Origin: Haloplanus litoreus
GTDB taxonomy: Archaea; Halobacteriota; Halobacteria; Halobacteriales; Haloferacaceae
Assembly: GCF_042677945.1 (NCBI RefSeq)
Contig: NZ_JBHUDN010000009.1
Direction: 5' to 3' (one strand)
Length of the DNA stretch: 64,000 nucleotides
The notes beneath the pieces are model-generated. The model made no database searches, was not told the DNA's origin, and saw only the letters and a program-made list of their open reading frames with translations. Of this stretch, positions 26,529 through 36,106 are shown one piece after another (position 1 is the first letter of the stretch; each line of letters begins with the position of its first letter). The position numbers and the translations under genes were made by a program.

Positions 26529-27509
26529 ATGTTCGGGATCGAACTCACGCCCGAACATCCGATTGAACGCCTGGTCAACCTCGGTACGTCCGCCGAACGC
26601 GCCGGCTACGACACCGTCTTCGTCTCCAGTCACTACAACAACCGCTCGCCCTTCGCCGTCCTGTCGCGGCTCGCGGCCGAAACCGACGAGATTCGGCTGG
26701 GTCCCGGCGTGGTCAACCCCCTCGAACGCCACCCAGTGACCTTGGCGAGCGAGGTCGCGACCGTCGCCGAGGCGAGCGACGGCCGCGCCGTCTTCGGCAT
26801 CGGCCCGGGTGATCCCTCGACCCTCGCCAACCTCGGCCTCGCCGACGACCGGGGACTGCGCCCCGTGCTGGAGGCGTTCAAGGTCGCGGGGCGACTCTGG
26901 GACGGCGAGCGCGTCACCCACGACGGCACCTTCGAGGCCGAGGACGCCGGCCTCAACTTCGACGTTCCCACGCCCATCCCCACCTACGTCGGCGGCGAGG
27001 GGCCGCATATGTGCAAGATGGCCGCCAAACACGCCGACGGCTTGCTGTTCAACGGCTCGCATCCCGCGGACCTGCGCTGGGCACGCGAGCAGGTGGCGGA
27101 CGGCCTGTCCGACCGTCTCGACGGCCTCGGAGCGTTCGACCTCGCGGCCTACGCCAGCGTCAGCGTCGCCGCGGACGAGACCGCCGCCCGCGAGGCCGCT
27201 CGCCCCCCCGTCGCGTTCATCGCTGCCGGCGCCGCTCCGCCGGTCCTCGCCCGCCACGATCTGGATGCGGAGCGCGCCGCCGATATCGGCGAGGCGATCA
27301 GCGCCGGCGACTTCTCGACGGCCTTCGACCGCGTCTCGCCCGCCATGATCGACGCCTTCTGCATCGCGGGCACCGTCGACACCGTGGCCGACCGCATGGC
27401 CGCGGTGCTCGACCACGCCGACAGCCTCGTCGCGGGGTCGCCGCTCGGTCCGGACCTCGACGCCGCTATCGACCTCGCGGCGACGGCACACGAACGGGCG
27501 ACGGAATAG
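26529..27509 (+). CDS. mer: Mer-like 5,10-methylene-tetrahydropterin/folate reductase (F420-dependent LLM family)
   Basis: A 326-residue luciferase-like monooxygenase-fold protein. It begins MFGIELTPEHPIERLV, continues with DTVFVSSHYNNRSPFAVL, and has the F420/flavin-binding stretches RLGPGVVNPLERHPVTLAS and VFGIGPGDPSTL and TPIPTYVGGEGPHM. These match methylene-tetrahydromethanopterin reductase homologues of haloarchaea, thought to work in one-carbon metabolism with folate and F420H2. The adjacent cofE supports F420 dependence. ATG 26514 in the same frame is an alternative start. Substrate specificity is inferred. Confidence 0.82.
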   Translation: MFGIELTPEHPIERLVNLGTSAERAGYDTVFVSSHYNNRSPFAVLSRLAAETDEIRLGPGVVNPLERHPVTLASEVATVAEASDGRAVFGIGPGDPSTLANLGLADDRGLRPVLEAFKVAGRLWDGERVTHDGTFEAEDAGLNFDVPTPIPTYVGGEGPHMCKMAAKHADGLLFNGSHPADLRWAREQVADGLSDRLDGLGAFDLAAYASVSVAADETAAREAARPPVAFIAAGAAPPVLARHDLDAERAADIGEAISAGDFSTAFDRVSPAMIDAFCIAGTVDTVADRMAAVLDHADSLVAGSPLGPDLDAAIDLAATAHERATE

Positions 27510-27538
27510 CTAAGAGTCGCCCGCTCGACCCTTCTCGC

Positions 27539-27733
27539 GTGTCCGATCGATCGCTCGACGAGTTCGCGACGGCGGCGGACGAGAGCGCCGACGAATCGCC
27601 GGTCGACCCCGCCCCCGCGACCATGCGCTGGTCACCCGAGGGTGCCCCCTGTGCTGCCTGCGGATCGACCGTCTCCCGTCGGTGGCGCTCCGCCGCCGAC
27701 GCCTTCGTCTGTGCCGACTGCAAGGAGTGGTGA
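27539..27733 (+). CDS. Small zinc-ribbon protein, 64 aa
   Basis: Begins at GTG (VSDRSLDEFATAADESADES). The C-terminal half has two CxxC knuckles in MRWSPEGAPCAACGSTVSR and FVCADCKEW, a likely treble-clef or zinc ribbon. It is a recurring short haloarchaeal protein of unknown role. It starts 30 bp after the Mer-like gene and may be co-transcribed. It is convergent with mutL. Confidence 0.7.
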   Translation: MSDRSLDEFATAADESADESPVDPAPATMRWSPEGAPCAACGSTVSRRWRSAADAFVCADCKEW

Positions 27734-27739
27734 CGCCGG

Positions 27740-29386
27740 TCAGTCCCGACGTGGGTGACGCTCGAACCCGCGAGCGAGGTGTCCCTCGTCGATGGCGAGG
27801 ACAGTCGGCCGACCGTGGGGACAGGCGAACGGCTGCTCACAGGTCCCGAGGCGGGTGACCAGTTCCGCCGCCGCCTCCTCGGAGAGGTCGTCACCTGCCT
27901 TCAGCGACGGGTGGCAGGCCAGATCCGCGAGGAGACTGTCCCGCCCGTCCGGCTCCTGCCCGTCCCGCAGGGCCGCGAGCGTGTCTCGGAGGGATTCGGG
28001 GGCGGCCACCCGACCGAGCGGCGCCGGCACGGCCCGCACGCGGACGGTTCCACCGCCGAAGGGTGCGGCGTCGAATCCGAGGGCCGAGAGTTCGTCGGCG
28101 TGTGCCTCGACGGCGGCGACCTCGTCGGGTGTGAACGAGAGCGTCGCCGGCGGATCGAGGGATTTCGCGGGGATCCCGTCGGCCCCGACCGCCCCGCGCA
28201 GGCGTTCGTAGTTGATCCGCTCGTGGGCGGCGTGCTGATCGATCACCAGCAACTCCTCGTCGGCGGCACAGAGCACGTAACAGTCGCGAAACTGGCCGAG
28301 CACGTCGATGTCGCCGAGGACCGACGGTTCCGCCTCGACCGGGTCGAGCGCCGCCGACAGATCCATCGCCACGTCCGCGGACCGCCGCAGGTCGGCCGTC
28401 GACAGGGCGTCGGCGACGGCGTCCTCGACGGCCGCTGCGACGGCGTCGGCCGACCGGAGCGCCACCCGCTCCTTGGTGGGGTGGACGTTCGGGTCGACGG
28501 CCCGGGGGGGTAGCGACACCGACAGCGCGACGACCGGGTGGCGGTCGCCGGACAGGAGCGACCCGTACCCTCGTTCGACCGCACGACGGATCGCCGGCAT
28601 CGCGACCGGCCGTCCGTTGATCGCGACGCGGACGTGAGCCGCCGACGCTCTGGTGACCGACGGGTAGGCGAGCACGCCATCGATCCCGACCGAGGCGTCG
28701 CCGTCGCCCACCTCGACCCTGGCCTCGGCGTCGAGGGTCGTGCTCTCGCGAGCCACCTCGCGACCGTAGACGGACAGGGCGGCGTCCTCGAACGCCCCCG
28801 ACCCGGGCGTGGCGAAGGTCCGTCGACCGTCGTGGTCGAGGCTGATCGCTACCGCGGGTCGGAGGAGGGCGTAGGCGGCGACACGGTCGCTGATCCGTTC
28901 GAACTCCGTCGCCGGCGCGGCCAGCGACTCCCGTCGCGCCGGGCGGTTGTGGAACAGGTCGGTCACCTCGACGGTCGTCCCCCGCCCCCGGCCCGCGGCG
29001 TCGACACGCACGTCACCGTCCGCGACCCGCACCCGCGTCCCCCGTGGCCCGCCGTCGTTGGTCGTCAGTTCGAGCGTCGCCACGTCGGCGATGCTGGCGA
29101 GCGCTTCCCCGCGGAACCCGAGCGTCTCGACGGCCCGGAGGTCGCCGTCCGGAAGTTTGCTCGTGGTGTGGCGCTCGACGGCGAGCGTCGCCGCCTCCCG
29201 ACTCATTCCTCGGCCGTCGTCGGCGACGCGGATCCGCTCTTCCCCGCCGCCCGTCACCGCGACGTCGACTCGCTCGGCGCCGGCGTCCAGCGCGTTCTCC
29301 ACGAGTTCCTCGACGACGCGTGCCGGCCGCGTCACCACCTCGCCCGCGGCGATGCGGTCGACCGTCTCGCGGTCGAGTCGCCTCAT
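27740..29386 (-). CDS. mutL: DNA mismatch repair protein MutL
   Basis: A 548-residue protein. The GHKL ATPase motifs VENALDAGA, DDGRGMSRE and GFRGEALASIADVA occupy the first 110 residues. The C-terminal domain holds IDQHAAHERINYERL, which fits the DQHA(X)2E(X)4E endonuclease motif, so it should nick DNA itself in a MutH-free pathway. FACPHGRPT near the C-terminus is the conserved zinc-site segment. Its ATG overlaps the mutS stop codon (ATGA), indicating translational coupling. Confidence 0.96.
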   Translation of the reverse strand: MRRLDRETVDRIAAGEVVTRPARVVEELVENALDAGAERVDVAVTGGGEERIRVADDGRGMSREAATLAVERHTTSKLPDGDLRAVETLGFRGEALASIADVATLELTTNDGGPRGTRVRVADGDVRVDAAGRGRGTTVEVTDLFHNRPARRESLAAPATEFERISDRVAAYALLRPAVAISLDHDGRRTFATPGSGAFEDAALSVYGREVARESTTLDAEARVEVGDGDASVGIDGVLAYPSVTRASAAHVRVAINGRPVAMPAIRRAVERGYGSLLSGDRHPVVALSVSLPPRAVDPNVHPTKERVALRSADAVAAAVEDAVADALSTADLRRSADVAMDLSAALDPVEAEPSVLGDIDVLGQFRDCYVLCAADEELLVIDQHAAHERINYERLRGAVGADGIPAKSLDPPATLSFTPDEVAAVEAHADELSALGFDAAPFGGGTVRVRAVPAPLGRVAAPESLRDTLAALRDGQEPDGRDSLLADLACHPSLKAGDDLSEEAAAELVTRLGTCEQPFACPHGRPTVLAIDEGHLARGFERHPRRD

Positions 29387-32034
29387 GGCTCCTCGACCCG
29401 CGATTGCAGGTCCGCGAGCAGGTTCAGCGCCTCGATGGGCGTCGTGGTGGCGAGGTCGACGTCGCGGAGTTCGGCGGCGACGGCCGGGTCGACAGTCACG
29501 CCGGCGTCACGCTCGTCGGTCGTCGATCCGTCGCTCACGCCGCCCCCCGCCCCGTTCGTCGCGACGCCACCGAGTCCCGACAGCGTCACCTGCATCCCCT
29601 CGTCGTGGCCGGTCGTCGCGCCGTCCCCGTCGACGAGGGCGTGCGCCCGGTCGACCACCGGAGCGGGGACGCCGGCCATCCGCGCCACCTCGACGCCGTA
29701 GGAGGAGGAGGCGGGCCCCTCGGCGACCCGATGGAGGAAGGTCACGTCCTCGCCGTCCTGATCCGCGGCGAAGTGCAGGTTTCGGACCCGTTCGCGTTCG
29801 CCGGCCAGTTCTGTCAGGTCGTGGTAGTGGGTGGCAAAGAGCGTCGTCGCGCCAACCTCGTCGTGGACGAACTCGGCGGCCGCACGGGCGATGGCGCGGC
29901 CGTCGGCGGTGCTCGTTCCCCTGCCCACCTCGTCGAGCAGGATCAACGAGTCGCTCGTCGCCTCGTGCAGAATCTCGGTGAGTTCGGTCATCTCCCGCAT
30001 GAACGTCGACTGCCCGCCCGCGATGTCGTCGCTCGCGCCGACGCGGGTGAACACCCGGTCGACCACGGGAAGACGTGCGGCGGCGGCGGGGACGAACCCG
30101 CCCGCCTGTGCCAGGACGACGATCAGCGCCACCTGGCGCATGTACGTCGACTTGCCGCTCATGTTCGGGCCGGTCACGAGCGTCACGCTCCCCGGGGGGA
30201 GTGTGGCGTCGTTGGGGACGAACCGCTCCTGGGTCACCTCGACGACGGGGTGTCGTCCCGCTTCGATTTCGACGCCCCCGTCGTGGAACGTCGGGCGCGC
30301 GTAGTCCCGGTCGACGGCCACCGTCGCCAGCGACGCCAGTGCGTCGAGTTCCGCGAGCGCCCCGGCGAGCGCCTGGAGACGGTCCGTCTCCGCGGCGACC
30401 GACTCCCGAACCTCGCGGAAGCGCTCGTACTCCAGGGCGTCCGCTCGCTCGGCCGCGCCGATGATCTCGTCTTCGCGCCGTTTCAACTCGGGCGTGTAGA
30501 ACCGCTCGGCGTTTTTCAGCGTCTGACGGCGCGTGTAGTCGTCCGGGACCCGGTCCAGATTGGGGTCGGTCACCTCGATGTAGTAGCCGTGGACCTGGTT
30601 GTGTCCGACCGAGAGGGAGTCGATCCCCGTTCGCTCGCGCTCTGTCGCCTCGAGGTCGGCCACCCACTCCCGGCCCTCGCGTTCGGTCGCCCGCAACCCG
30701 TCGAGTTCGTCGTCGAACCCCTCGCGGATCACGCCACCCTCGGTCACCTCCACCGGCGGGTCGGGCCGGATCGCCCGCTCGATCAGGTCGCGCACGTCGG
30801 TAAGCGGGTCGATCCGCTCTCGGAGGTCACGCAGGCGCGTCGCCTCGGCGTCGTCGAGGGCGTCCGCCACGGCGGGCACGGCCCCGAGCGTCGTCGCGAG
30901 CGACCGCAGGTCGCGGGCGTTCGCTCGGCCGCGGGCGACCCGGCCCGCGAGGCGTTCGAGGTCGTACACCTCGCGGAGCGCCTCCCGAATCGTCTCGCGG
31001 GTGAGCGCCTCGGCGGCGAGTTCGGCGACGGCGTCGTGTCGTGCCTCGATCCGCTCGCGGTCGACCAGCGGTCGGCGGAGCCAGCCGTCGAGTTCGCGGC
31101 GGCCGAGCGCGCAGGCCGTCTCGTCGAGGACCGAAAAGAGCGTCTCGCTCTCGCCGGCGCCGCGGTTCTCGAACAGTTCGAGGCTCCGGATGGCCGTCGC
31201 ATCGAGCGTGAGGGCGTCCCGCGGATCGTACCGCCGGATCCGGGTCACGTAGTCGAGCGGGCCGTCGTCGCCCTGCGTCCACTCCGCGTAGGCGAGGACG
31301 GCGCCGCAGGCCCGTCGCTCGGCGACGTCGTCGACCACCGCTTCGGGGCTTGAAACGTAGGCTTCGAGCCGTTCCGTCGCCGTCTCGTCGTCCATCCCTG
31401 CGGCCGCGTGATCGGTCACCATCGGCTCGACCGACAGTGCCTCTGGATCGACCGATGCGTCCGGGCCGACGAGCAACTCCGCGGGGGAGAGGCGGTCGAG
31501 TTCGGCCACGAGTCGGGCGTCGTCGTCGACGCTCGTGACCAGACACTCGCCGGTCGAGGTGTCGACGGCGGCGACAGCCCGGGTCGCTCCCTCGCGGGCC
31601 ACCGCGGCGACGTAGTTCGTCGTCCCCGTCCCGAGGAGTTCGTCGTCGAGGATGGTGCCCGGCGTCACCACCTGCGTCACCGCACGCTCGACGAGTCCCG
31701 ACGCCTCCTCGGGCGTCTCCACCTGTTCCGCGACGGCGACGCGGTAGCCCGCGTCGAGCAAGCGCTCGACGTAGGAGGCGGCGCTGTCGACGGGGATGCC
31801 GGCCATCGGGTACGTGCCGGTGCTGTCCTCGCGTCTGGTGAGCGTGAGTTCGCACACGCGAGCCGTCTCCTCCGCGGCCTCGCAGTACGTCTGGTAGAAG
31901 TCGCCGTTCTGGAAGAGCAGGAGGGCGTCCTCGTAGTCGGCACAGCACTCGAAGTACTGACGCAGCATCGGCGTCAGTTCCTCGCGAGCGTCGACCATGC
32001 CGTCCGGGGGACCGGTCACGGCGTCCGCGTCCAT
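29383..32034 (-). CDS. mutS: DNA mismatch repair protein MutS
   Basis: An 883-residue MutS1-type protein. The N-terminal mismatch-binding motif appears as LLLFQNGDFYQTYCEAAEE (in place of the usual MGDFYE form), followed by connector, lever and clamp regions. The ATPase has Walker A GPNMSGKSTYMRQ near 625, LILLDEVGRGTST and ATHYHDLTEL. It recognises base mismatches and small loops and recruits MutL. It is the first gene of the mutS-mutL pair. The start is MDADAVTGPPDGMVDAREEL; the inner Met at residue 14 is an alternative start. Confidence 0.96.
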   Translation of the reverse strand: MDADAVTGPPDGMVDAREELTPMLRQYFECCADYEDALLLFQNGDFYQTYCEAAEETARVCELTLTRREDSTGTYPMAGIPVDSAASYVERLLDAGYRVAVAEQVETPEEASGLVERAVTQVVTPGTILDDELLGTGTTNYVAAVAREGATRAVAAVDTSTGECLVTSVDDDARLVAELDRLSPAELLVGPDASVDPEALSVEPMVTDHAAAGMDDETATERLEAYVSSPEAVVDDVAERRACGAVLAYAEWTQGDDGPLDYVTRIRRYDPRDALTLDATAIRSLELFENRGAGESETLFSVLDETACALGRRELDGWLRRPLVDRERIEARHDAVAELAAEALTRETIREALREVYDLERLAGRVARGRANARDLRSLATTLGAVPAVADALDDAEATRLRDLRERIDPLTDVRDLIERAIRPDPPVEVTEGGVIREGFDDELDGLRATEREGREWVADLEATERERTGIDSLSVGHNQVHGYYIEVTDPNLDRVPDDYTRRQTLKNAERFYTPELKRREDEIIGAAERADALEYERFREVRESVAAETDRLQALAGALAELDALASLATVAVDRDYARPTFHDGGVEIEAGRHPVVEVTQERFVPNDATLPPGSVTLVTGPNMSGKSTYMRQVALIVVLAQAGGFVPAAAARLPVVDRVFTRVGASDDIAGGQSTFMREMTELTEILHEATSDSLILLDEVGRGTSTADGRAIARAAAEFVHDEVGATTLFATHYHDLTELAGERERVRNLHFAADQDGEDVTFLHRVAEGPASSSYGVEVARMAGVPAPVVDRAHALVDGDGATTGHDEGMQVTLSGLGGVATNGAGGGVSDGSTTDERDAGVTVDPAVAAELRDVDLATTTPIEALNLLADLQSRVEEP

Positions 32035-32110
32035 ACTCCCAGTCCGGCGGCCGAGAGATAAAAACCGTCAGGTTAGCCGACCAGCCGTCCGAGCGGGCCG
32101 CGGACGTCGC

Positions 32111-32530
32111 TCACAGCTCCGTCACCCACGCACGGTAGTCGTCGTCGAGGCCGTAGGTGACCTGCAGGGCACGGTCGAGGAACTGGCCGAGGCGACTGGC
32201 GTCGGAACGGGCGGTGACGCGCACGTTCGCCCCCTCGGCCTCCTCCGGCCGTTCGATCCGTTCGATGCGGAACTCCGGAAACTCGTCGAGGAGGGACTTC
32301 AGGCGGTCGAGTTCCGCGTCGGTGCAGTCGAGGTTGAACGTCTCCTCCGCGAACTGGACCCAGGGGACGGGTGGCCCCTCCGCGTCGTCCTCGCCGGCGT
32401 CCGTCGCCGGCGCGTCCTCGGGGTCGACCTCGACGGTCAGAAACGGGCTCCCGCGGTTCCGGTGGGCGAGTACCGCCTCCGCGAACAGTTTGCGTCGGTC
32501 GGCGGCGTCGGCGGCATCGAACCGTGTCAT
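32111..32530 (-). CDS. Conserved haloarchaeal protein, 139 aa
   Basis: A soluble acidic protein starting MTRFDAADAADRRKLFAEAV. It contains PWVQFAEETFNLDCTDAELD, LLDEFPEFRIERIERPEEA and VRVTARSDASRLGQFLDRAL, giving an alternating alpha/beta pattern. No catalytic motif is visible. It is divergent from the site-2 protease gene and about 75 bp downstream of mutS on the minus strand... the order suggests an independent unit. I do not recognise its function. Confidence 0.7.
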   Translation of the reverse strand: MTRFDAADAADRRKLFAEAVLAHRNRGSPFLTVEVDPEDAPATDAGEDDAEGPPVPWVQFAEETFNLDCTDAELDRLKSLLDEFPEFRIERIERPEEAEGANVRVTARSDASRLGQFLDRALQVTYGLDDDYRAWVTEL

Positions 32531-32621
32531 GTTCGTGTGTCGTACCCCTGCGGCAAAAAGAGGGACGGGTCGCGGTCCCGTATCCGAACGCCTTTTGCCG
32601 TCGCGGCCTTCCCTCGTGTCG

Positions 32622-34415
32622 ATGAACACGCTGCTGTGGGTGCTCGTCGGCGTTCTCGTCTACTCCCTCGTCGCGAAGGCGCTCCAGATCCGGGGGTATC
32701 TCCCGGACGCGGTCCGGCTTCAGGGTCCCATCGCGACCATCCACACCCGCCGCGGTCGCGCTCTCCTCACCCGTCTCGCCCGCCCCAAACGCTTCTGGCG
32801 TGCGTACAGCAACGTCGGCGTCGGCGTCGCTCTCGTCATCATGGCCGGGATGTTCTTCCTCCTGCTCTTTCAGGCGGTGACCATCCTCCGGAACCCGCCG
32901 GCGCCGTCGGCGGTCAACCAGCCCCAGAACTTCCTCGTCGTCCCCGGCGTCAACGACTTCCTCCCGCTGGCCGTCGCGCCCGAAATCGTCTTCGGCCTCC
33001 TCCTCGGCCTCGTCGTCCACGAGGGCGGCCACGGCCTGCTCTGCCGGGTCGAGGACATCGACATCGAATCCATGGGCGTGGTCTTTCTGGCGCTCATCCC
33101 CGTCGGCGCCTTCGTCGAACCCGACGAGGAGAGCCAGCGCGAGGCCGACCGGGGCGGCCGCACCCGGATGTTCGCGGCCGGCGTCACCAACAACTTCGTA
33201 CTCACGGCCGTCGCCTTCGCCCTCCTGTTCGGCCCCGTCGTCGGCGCGGTCGGTGTCGCCCCCGGCGTCGCCGTCGACGGCGCCTACGAGGGCTCCCCGG
33301 CCGACGTAGCCGGTATCGAGAACGGCGACCGCATCACGAGCGTCGCCGGGACGGCCGTCGGCACGGAGGCCGACATGGACGACGCCCTCCTCGCGGCCGA
33401 GAACCGCACCGTCTCGGTCGAACTGAACGGCGAGCGCACGGTTCGGGTCGAGCGCTCCCTCGTCGTCGTCGGGAGCGTCGCGGGCAACCCCGCGAACGTC
33501 TCCGTCGAGAGCGGGAGTGATCCCATCCGCGTGACGGCAGTCAACGGCACGCCCGTGAACACCCGCGAGGAGTTCCGGGCCGCGACGGTCGACAGCGAGT
33601 TCGCTCGCATCGAGACGACGGCCGGCGACGCCGTCGTTCCCGTGGGCGCCTACGTCACCCGCGTCGCGTCGAACGGTCCGCTGGCGAACGCCACCGCGCC
33701 GACCAACGCCAGCCTGATCGTCACCGAAATCGACGGCAAACGTGTCACCTCCTCGGACTCGCTCTCGCGCGTCCTCGACCAGTACGACGAGGGCGCCCGG
33801 GTACCCGTCCGGGCCTACGTCGACGGCGAGTTCCGGACCTACGACGTGCGCCTCGGCGAGAACCCGCGAGACGGCCGGGGCTTCCTCGGCGTCGACATCT
33901 TCCCCGGTACGAGCGGTCTGCTCGTCACCGACTTCGGCGTCCGGAGCTATCCGGCGGGCACCTATCTCGAACTCCTCGGCGGCGACGCCGGGGACGGCAC
34001 GGCCTCGCCGTTCTCGGGGCTGACCGACTCGCCGCTCAGCCTCGTGTACGTCGCCCTCGTCCTGCCACTCGCCTCCGTCGTCCTCGGGATTCCCAACTTC
34101 CCCGGATTCACCCCGGCGGTGACGAACTTCTACGTCGTTCAGGGACCGCTCGCACCCCTCGGCGACGGGGTGTTCATCCTCGCGAACACGCTGTTCTGGG
34201 CCGCCTGGGTCAACCTCCAGCTCGGCCTGTTCAACTGTATCCCGGGCTACCCACTCGACGGCGGCCGCATCCTGCGGATGGGCGCCGAAGCCGTGGTGTC
34301 GCGGCTGCCGGTCGGCGACCCCGCGCGGGTCGTCCGGACCATCACTACCGGTATCGGGCTGACGATGCTCGCGTCGCTCGTCCTGATGATCTTCGGACCG
34401 CAACTGCTCTCCTGA
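32622..34415 (+). CDS. Site-2 protease family intramembrane metalloprotease with PDZ domains
   Basis: A 597-residue multi-pass protein. The zinc motif HEGGH is near residue 133, and the second metal/active-site motif NCIPGYPLDGGRIL is near 537. Between them a large extracytoplasmic region (about 215-430) holds two PDZ-like repeats, recognised by SPADVAGIENGDRITSVAG and by TEIDGKRVTSSDSLSRVL. S2P proteases cut transmembrane substrates such as anti-sigma factors or transcription factors; the substrate here is unknown. It is a monocistronic unit. Confidence 0.92.
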   Translation: MNTLLWVLVGVLVYSLVAKALQIRGYLPDAVRLQGPIATIHTRRGRALLTRLARPKRFWRAYSNVGVGVALVIMAGMFFLLLFQAVTILRNPPAPSAVNQPQNFLVVPGVNDFLPLAVAPEIVFGLLLGLVVHEGGHGLLCRVEDIDIESMGVVFLALIPVGAFVEPDEESQREADRGGRTRMFAAGVTNNFVLTAVAFALLFGPVVGAVGVAPGVAVDGAYEGSPADVAGIENGDRITSVAGTAVGTEADMDDALLAAENRTVSVELNGERTVRVERSLVVVGSVAGNPANVSVESGSDPIRVTAVNGTPVNTREEFRAATVDSEFARIETTAGDAVVPVGAYVTRVASNGPLANATAPTNASLIVTEIDGKRVTSSDSLSRVLDQYDEGARVPVRAYVDGEFRTYDVRLGENPRDGRGFLGVDIFPGTSGLLVTDFGVRSYPAGTYLELLGGDAGDGTASPFSGLTDSPLSLVYVALVLPLASVVLGIPNFPGFTPAVTNFYVVQGPLAPLGDGVFILANTLFWAAWVNLQLGLFNCIPGYPLDGGRILRMGAEAVVSRLPVGDPARVVRTITTGIGLTMLASLVLMIFGPQLLS

Positions 34416-34526
34416 CCCGGGACCGGTCACGGGGTCGAGGCGTTCGTCGTTACGAGCCCCCGGGCACCCTCCCGATTTCTGCGAAAACACGCAACTCCCA
34501 TACCCCCCCAGTTCTAACGGCCGGTC

Positions 34527-36032
34527 ATGCGAGAGCCTCCTCAGACGGACGAAGGCTGGTACGCACTGCACGACTTCCGTCGCCTCGACTGGGCGGCGTG
34601 GCGTGACGCCCCGCAACGGGAGCAGGACCGCGCAGTCGAGGAGGGCGTGGAGTACCTCCAACACCACGAGGACGTCGCGGACGCCGAAGACGGCGCCTCC
34701 GCCGTCTTCGCCATGGTCGGCCACAAGGCGGACCTGCTGGTCGTCCACCTGCGGCCGACGCTCGACGCGCTCTCGACGGCCGAACGGCGATTCGACCGGA
34801 CGGCCCTCGGCGCCTTCACCGAGCAGTCCACCTCCTACGTCTCCGTCACCGAAGTGAGCGGCTACGTCTCGGACGCCTACTTCGCCGACGACGAGGAGGA
34901 AGTCGACACCGGTCTGAAGCGGTACATCGAGGGCAAACTCGAACCCGAGATCCCCGAGGACGGGTACCTCAGCTTCTACCCCATGAGCCGGAAGCGCGGC
35001 GAACAGGACAACTGGTACGACCTGCCCTTCGAGCGCCGCCGCGAGATGATGCAAGAGCACGGCGAACACGGCCGCGAGTTCGGCGGCCGCGTCAAACAGA
35101 TCGTCGCCTCGTCGGTCGGTCTCGACGACTGGGAGTGGGGCGTGACGCTCTTCTCCGACGACCCCACCGACCTGAAGGACATCGTCTACGAGATGCGCTA
35201 CGACGAGGCGAGCGCCCGCTACAGCGAGTTCGGTCCCTTCTACGTCGGGCGACGCTTCCCGCCCGAGGACCTGCCCGCGTTCCTCGGCGGCGAGTCGGTG
35301 CCGACGGGGGCGGACGGACACGCCCACGGAAGTGGCGCTCACGGCGAGGGCGGCGAGGGCCACCACGGGGGCGACGCCCACGGCGAGGGCGACGAGGGCC
35401 ACCACGGGGGCGACGCTCACGGCGAGGCCGGCGACGAGAACGTCGAGGACGCGGACATCCGCGGCGAACTCGCCGATCTGGACGTGTACGCCGGCAAACC
35501 CCACGGCGAAGACGTGTACGCGACGGTGCTCTACTCCGAGGCCGACGCCGACGAGTTGTTCGAGGAGGTCGACGGACTCCGCTCGAACTTCGACCACTAC
35601 GACACGCACGCCAAAACCGCGGTCTACGACGCCCTCGACCGGGATCGGCGGGCGGTCGTGAGCATCTGGGACACCGCGAGCGCGGCCGACACGGCCGCCG
35701 GGTTCCTCGCCGACCTGCCCGACGTCGTCAGCCGAGCGGGTGAGGAGTCCGGCTTCGGCACGATGGGCATGTTCTACACGGTCAAGCCGGAACACCGCGA
35801 GGACTTCGTGGAGAAGTTCGAGACGGTCGGCGGACTCCTCGGCGACATGGAGGGTCACGGCGAGACGGATCTGATGATCAACCTCGAGGACGAGAACGAC
35901 ATGTTCATCGCCAGCCAGTGGCGCTCGAAGGAAGACGCCATGGCCTTCTTCCGCTCCGACGAGTTCACGGACACCGTCTCGTGGGGGCGTGACGTGCTCG
36001 CCGACCGGCCGCGACACGTCTTCTTGGCCTGA
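34527..36032 (+). CDS. PitA/HemQ-type heme protein: chlorite-dismutase domain fused to ABM domain
   Basis: A 501-residue fusion. Residues about 1-255 are a chlorite-dismutase-like/HemQ domain (WYALHDFRRLDWAAW, GYLSFYPMSRKRGEQDNWY). Residues about 265-310 form a His/Gly/Asp-rich linker with two 13-residue repeats (EGHHGGDAHGEGD type). Residues about 400-500 are an antibiotic-biosynthesis-monooxygenase-like domain (GMFYTVKPEHREDFVEKFE). HemQ decarboxylates coproheme to heme in haem synthesis, and the fusion is a known haloarchaeal chimera called PitA. The His-rich linker may bind metal. Confidence 0.88.
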   Translation: MREPPQTDEGWYALHDFRRLDWAAWRDAPQREQDRAVEEGVEYLQHHEDVADAEDGASAVFAMVGHKADLLVVHLRPTLDALSTAERRFDRTALGAFTEQSTSYVSVTEVSGYVSDAYFADDEEEVDTGLKRYIEGKLEPEIPEDGYLSFYPMSRKRGEQDNWYDLPFERRREMMQEHGEHGREFGGRVKQIVASSVGLDDWEWGVTLFSDDPTDLKDIVYEMRYDEASARYSEFGPFYVGRRFPPEDLPAFLGGESVPTGADGHAHGSGAHGEGGEGHHGGDAHGEGDEGHHGGDAHGEAGDENVEDADIRGELADLDVYAGKPHGEDVYATVLYSEADADELFEEVDGLRSNFDHYDTHAKTAVYDALDRDRRAVVSIWDTASAADTAAGFLADLPDVVSRAGEESGFGTMGMFYTVKPEHREDFVEKFETVGGLLGDMEGHGETDLMINLEDENDMFIASQWRSKEDAMAFFRSDEFTDTVSWGRDVLADRPRHVFLA

Positions 36033-36106
36033 CGACACCACCGCCGATTCCCGCACGGCGCGCACACCCGAACCCCTTTGGGTACCCCCGACTTACCACG
36101 CCTGCA

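Noticed and set aside
25344..27491. 715-codon minus-strand open frame
   Set aside because: Antisense of phosphoesterase, cofE and the Mer-like gene.
29044..31353. 769-codon plus-strand open frame
   Set aside because: Antisense of mutS and mutL, both of which have complete motif sets.
32073..36065. 1330-codon minus-strand open frame
   Set aside because: It is the antisense of the site-2 protease and PitA genes; high GC keeps antisense frames open. Its composition (long runs of Val/Glu/Asp/Gly) has no family features.
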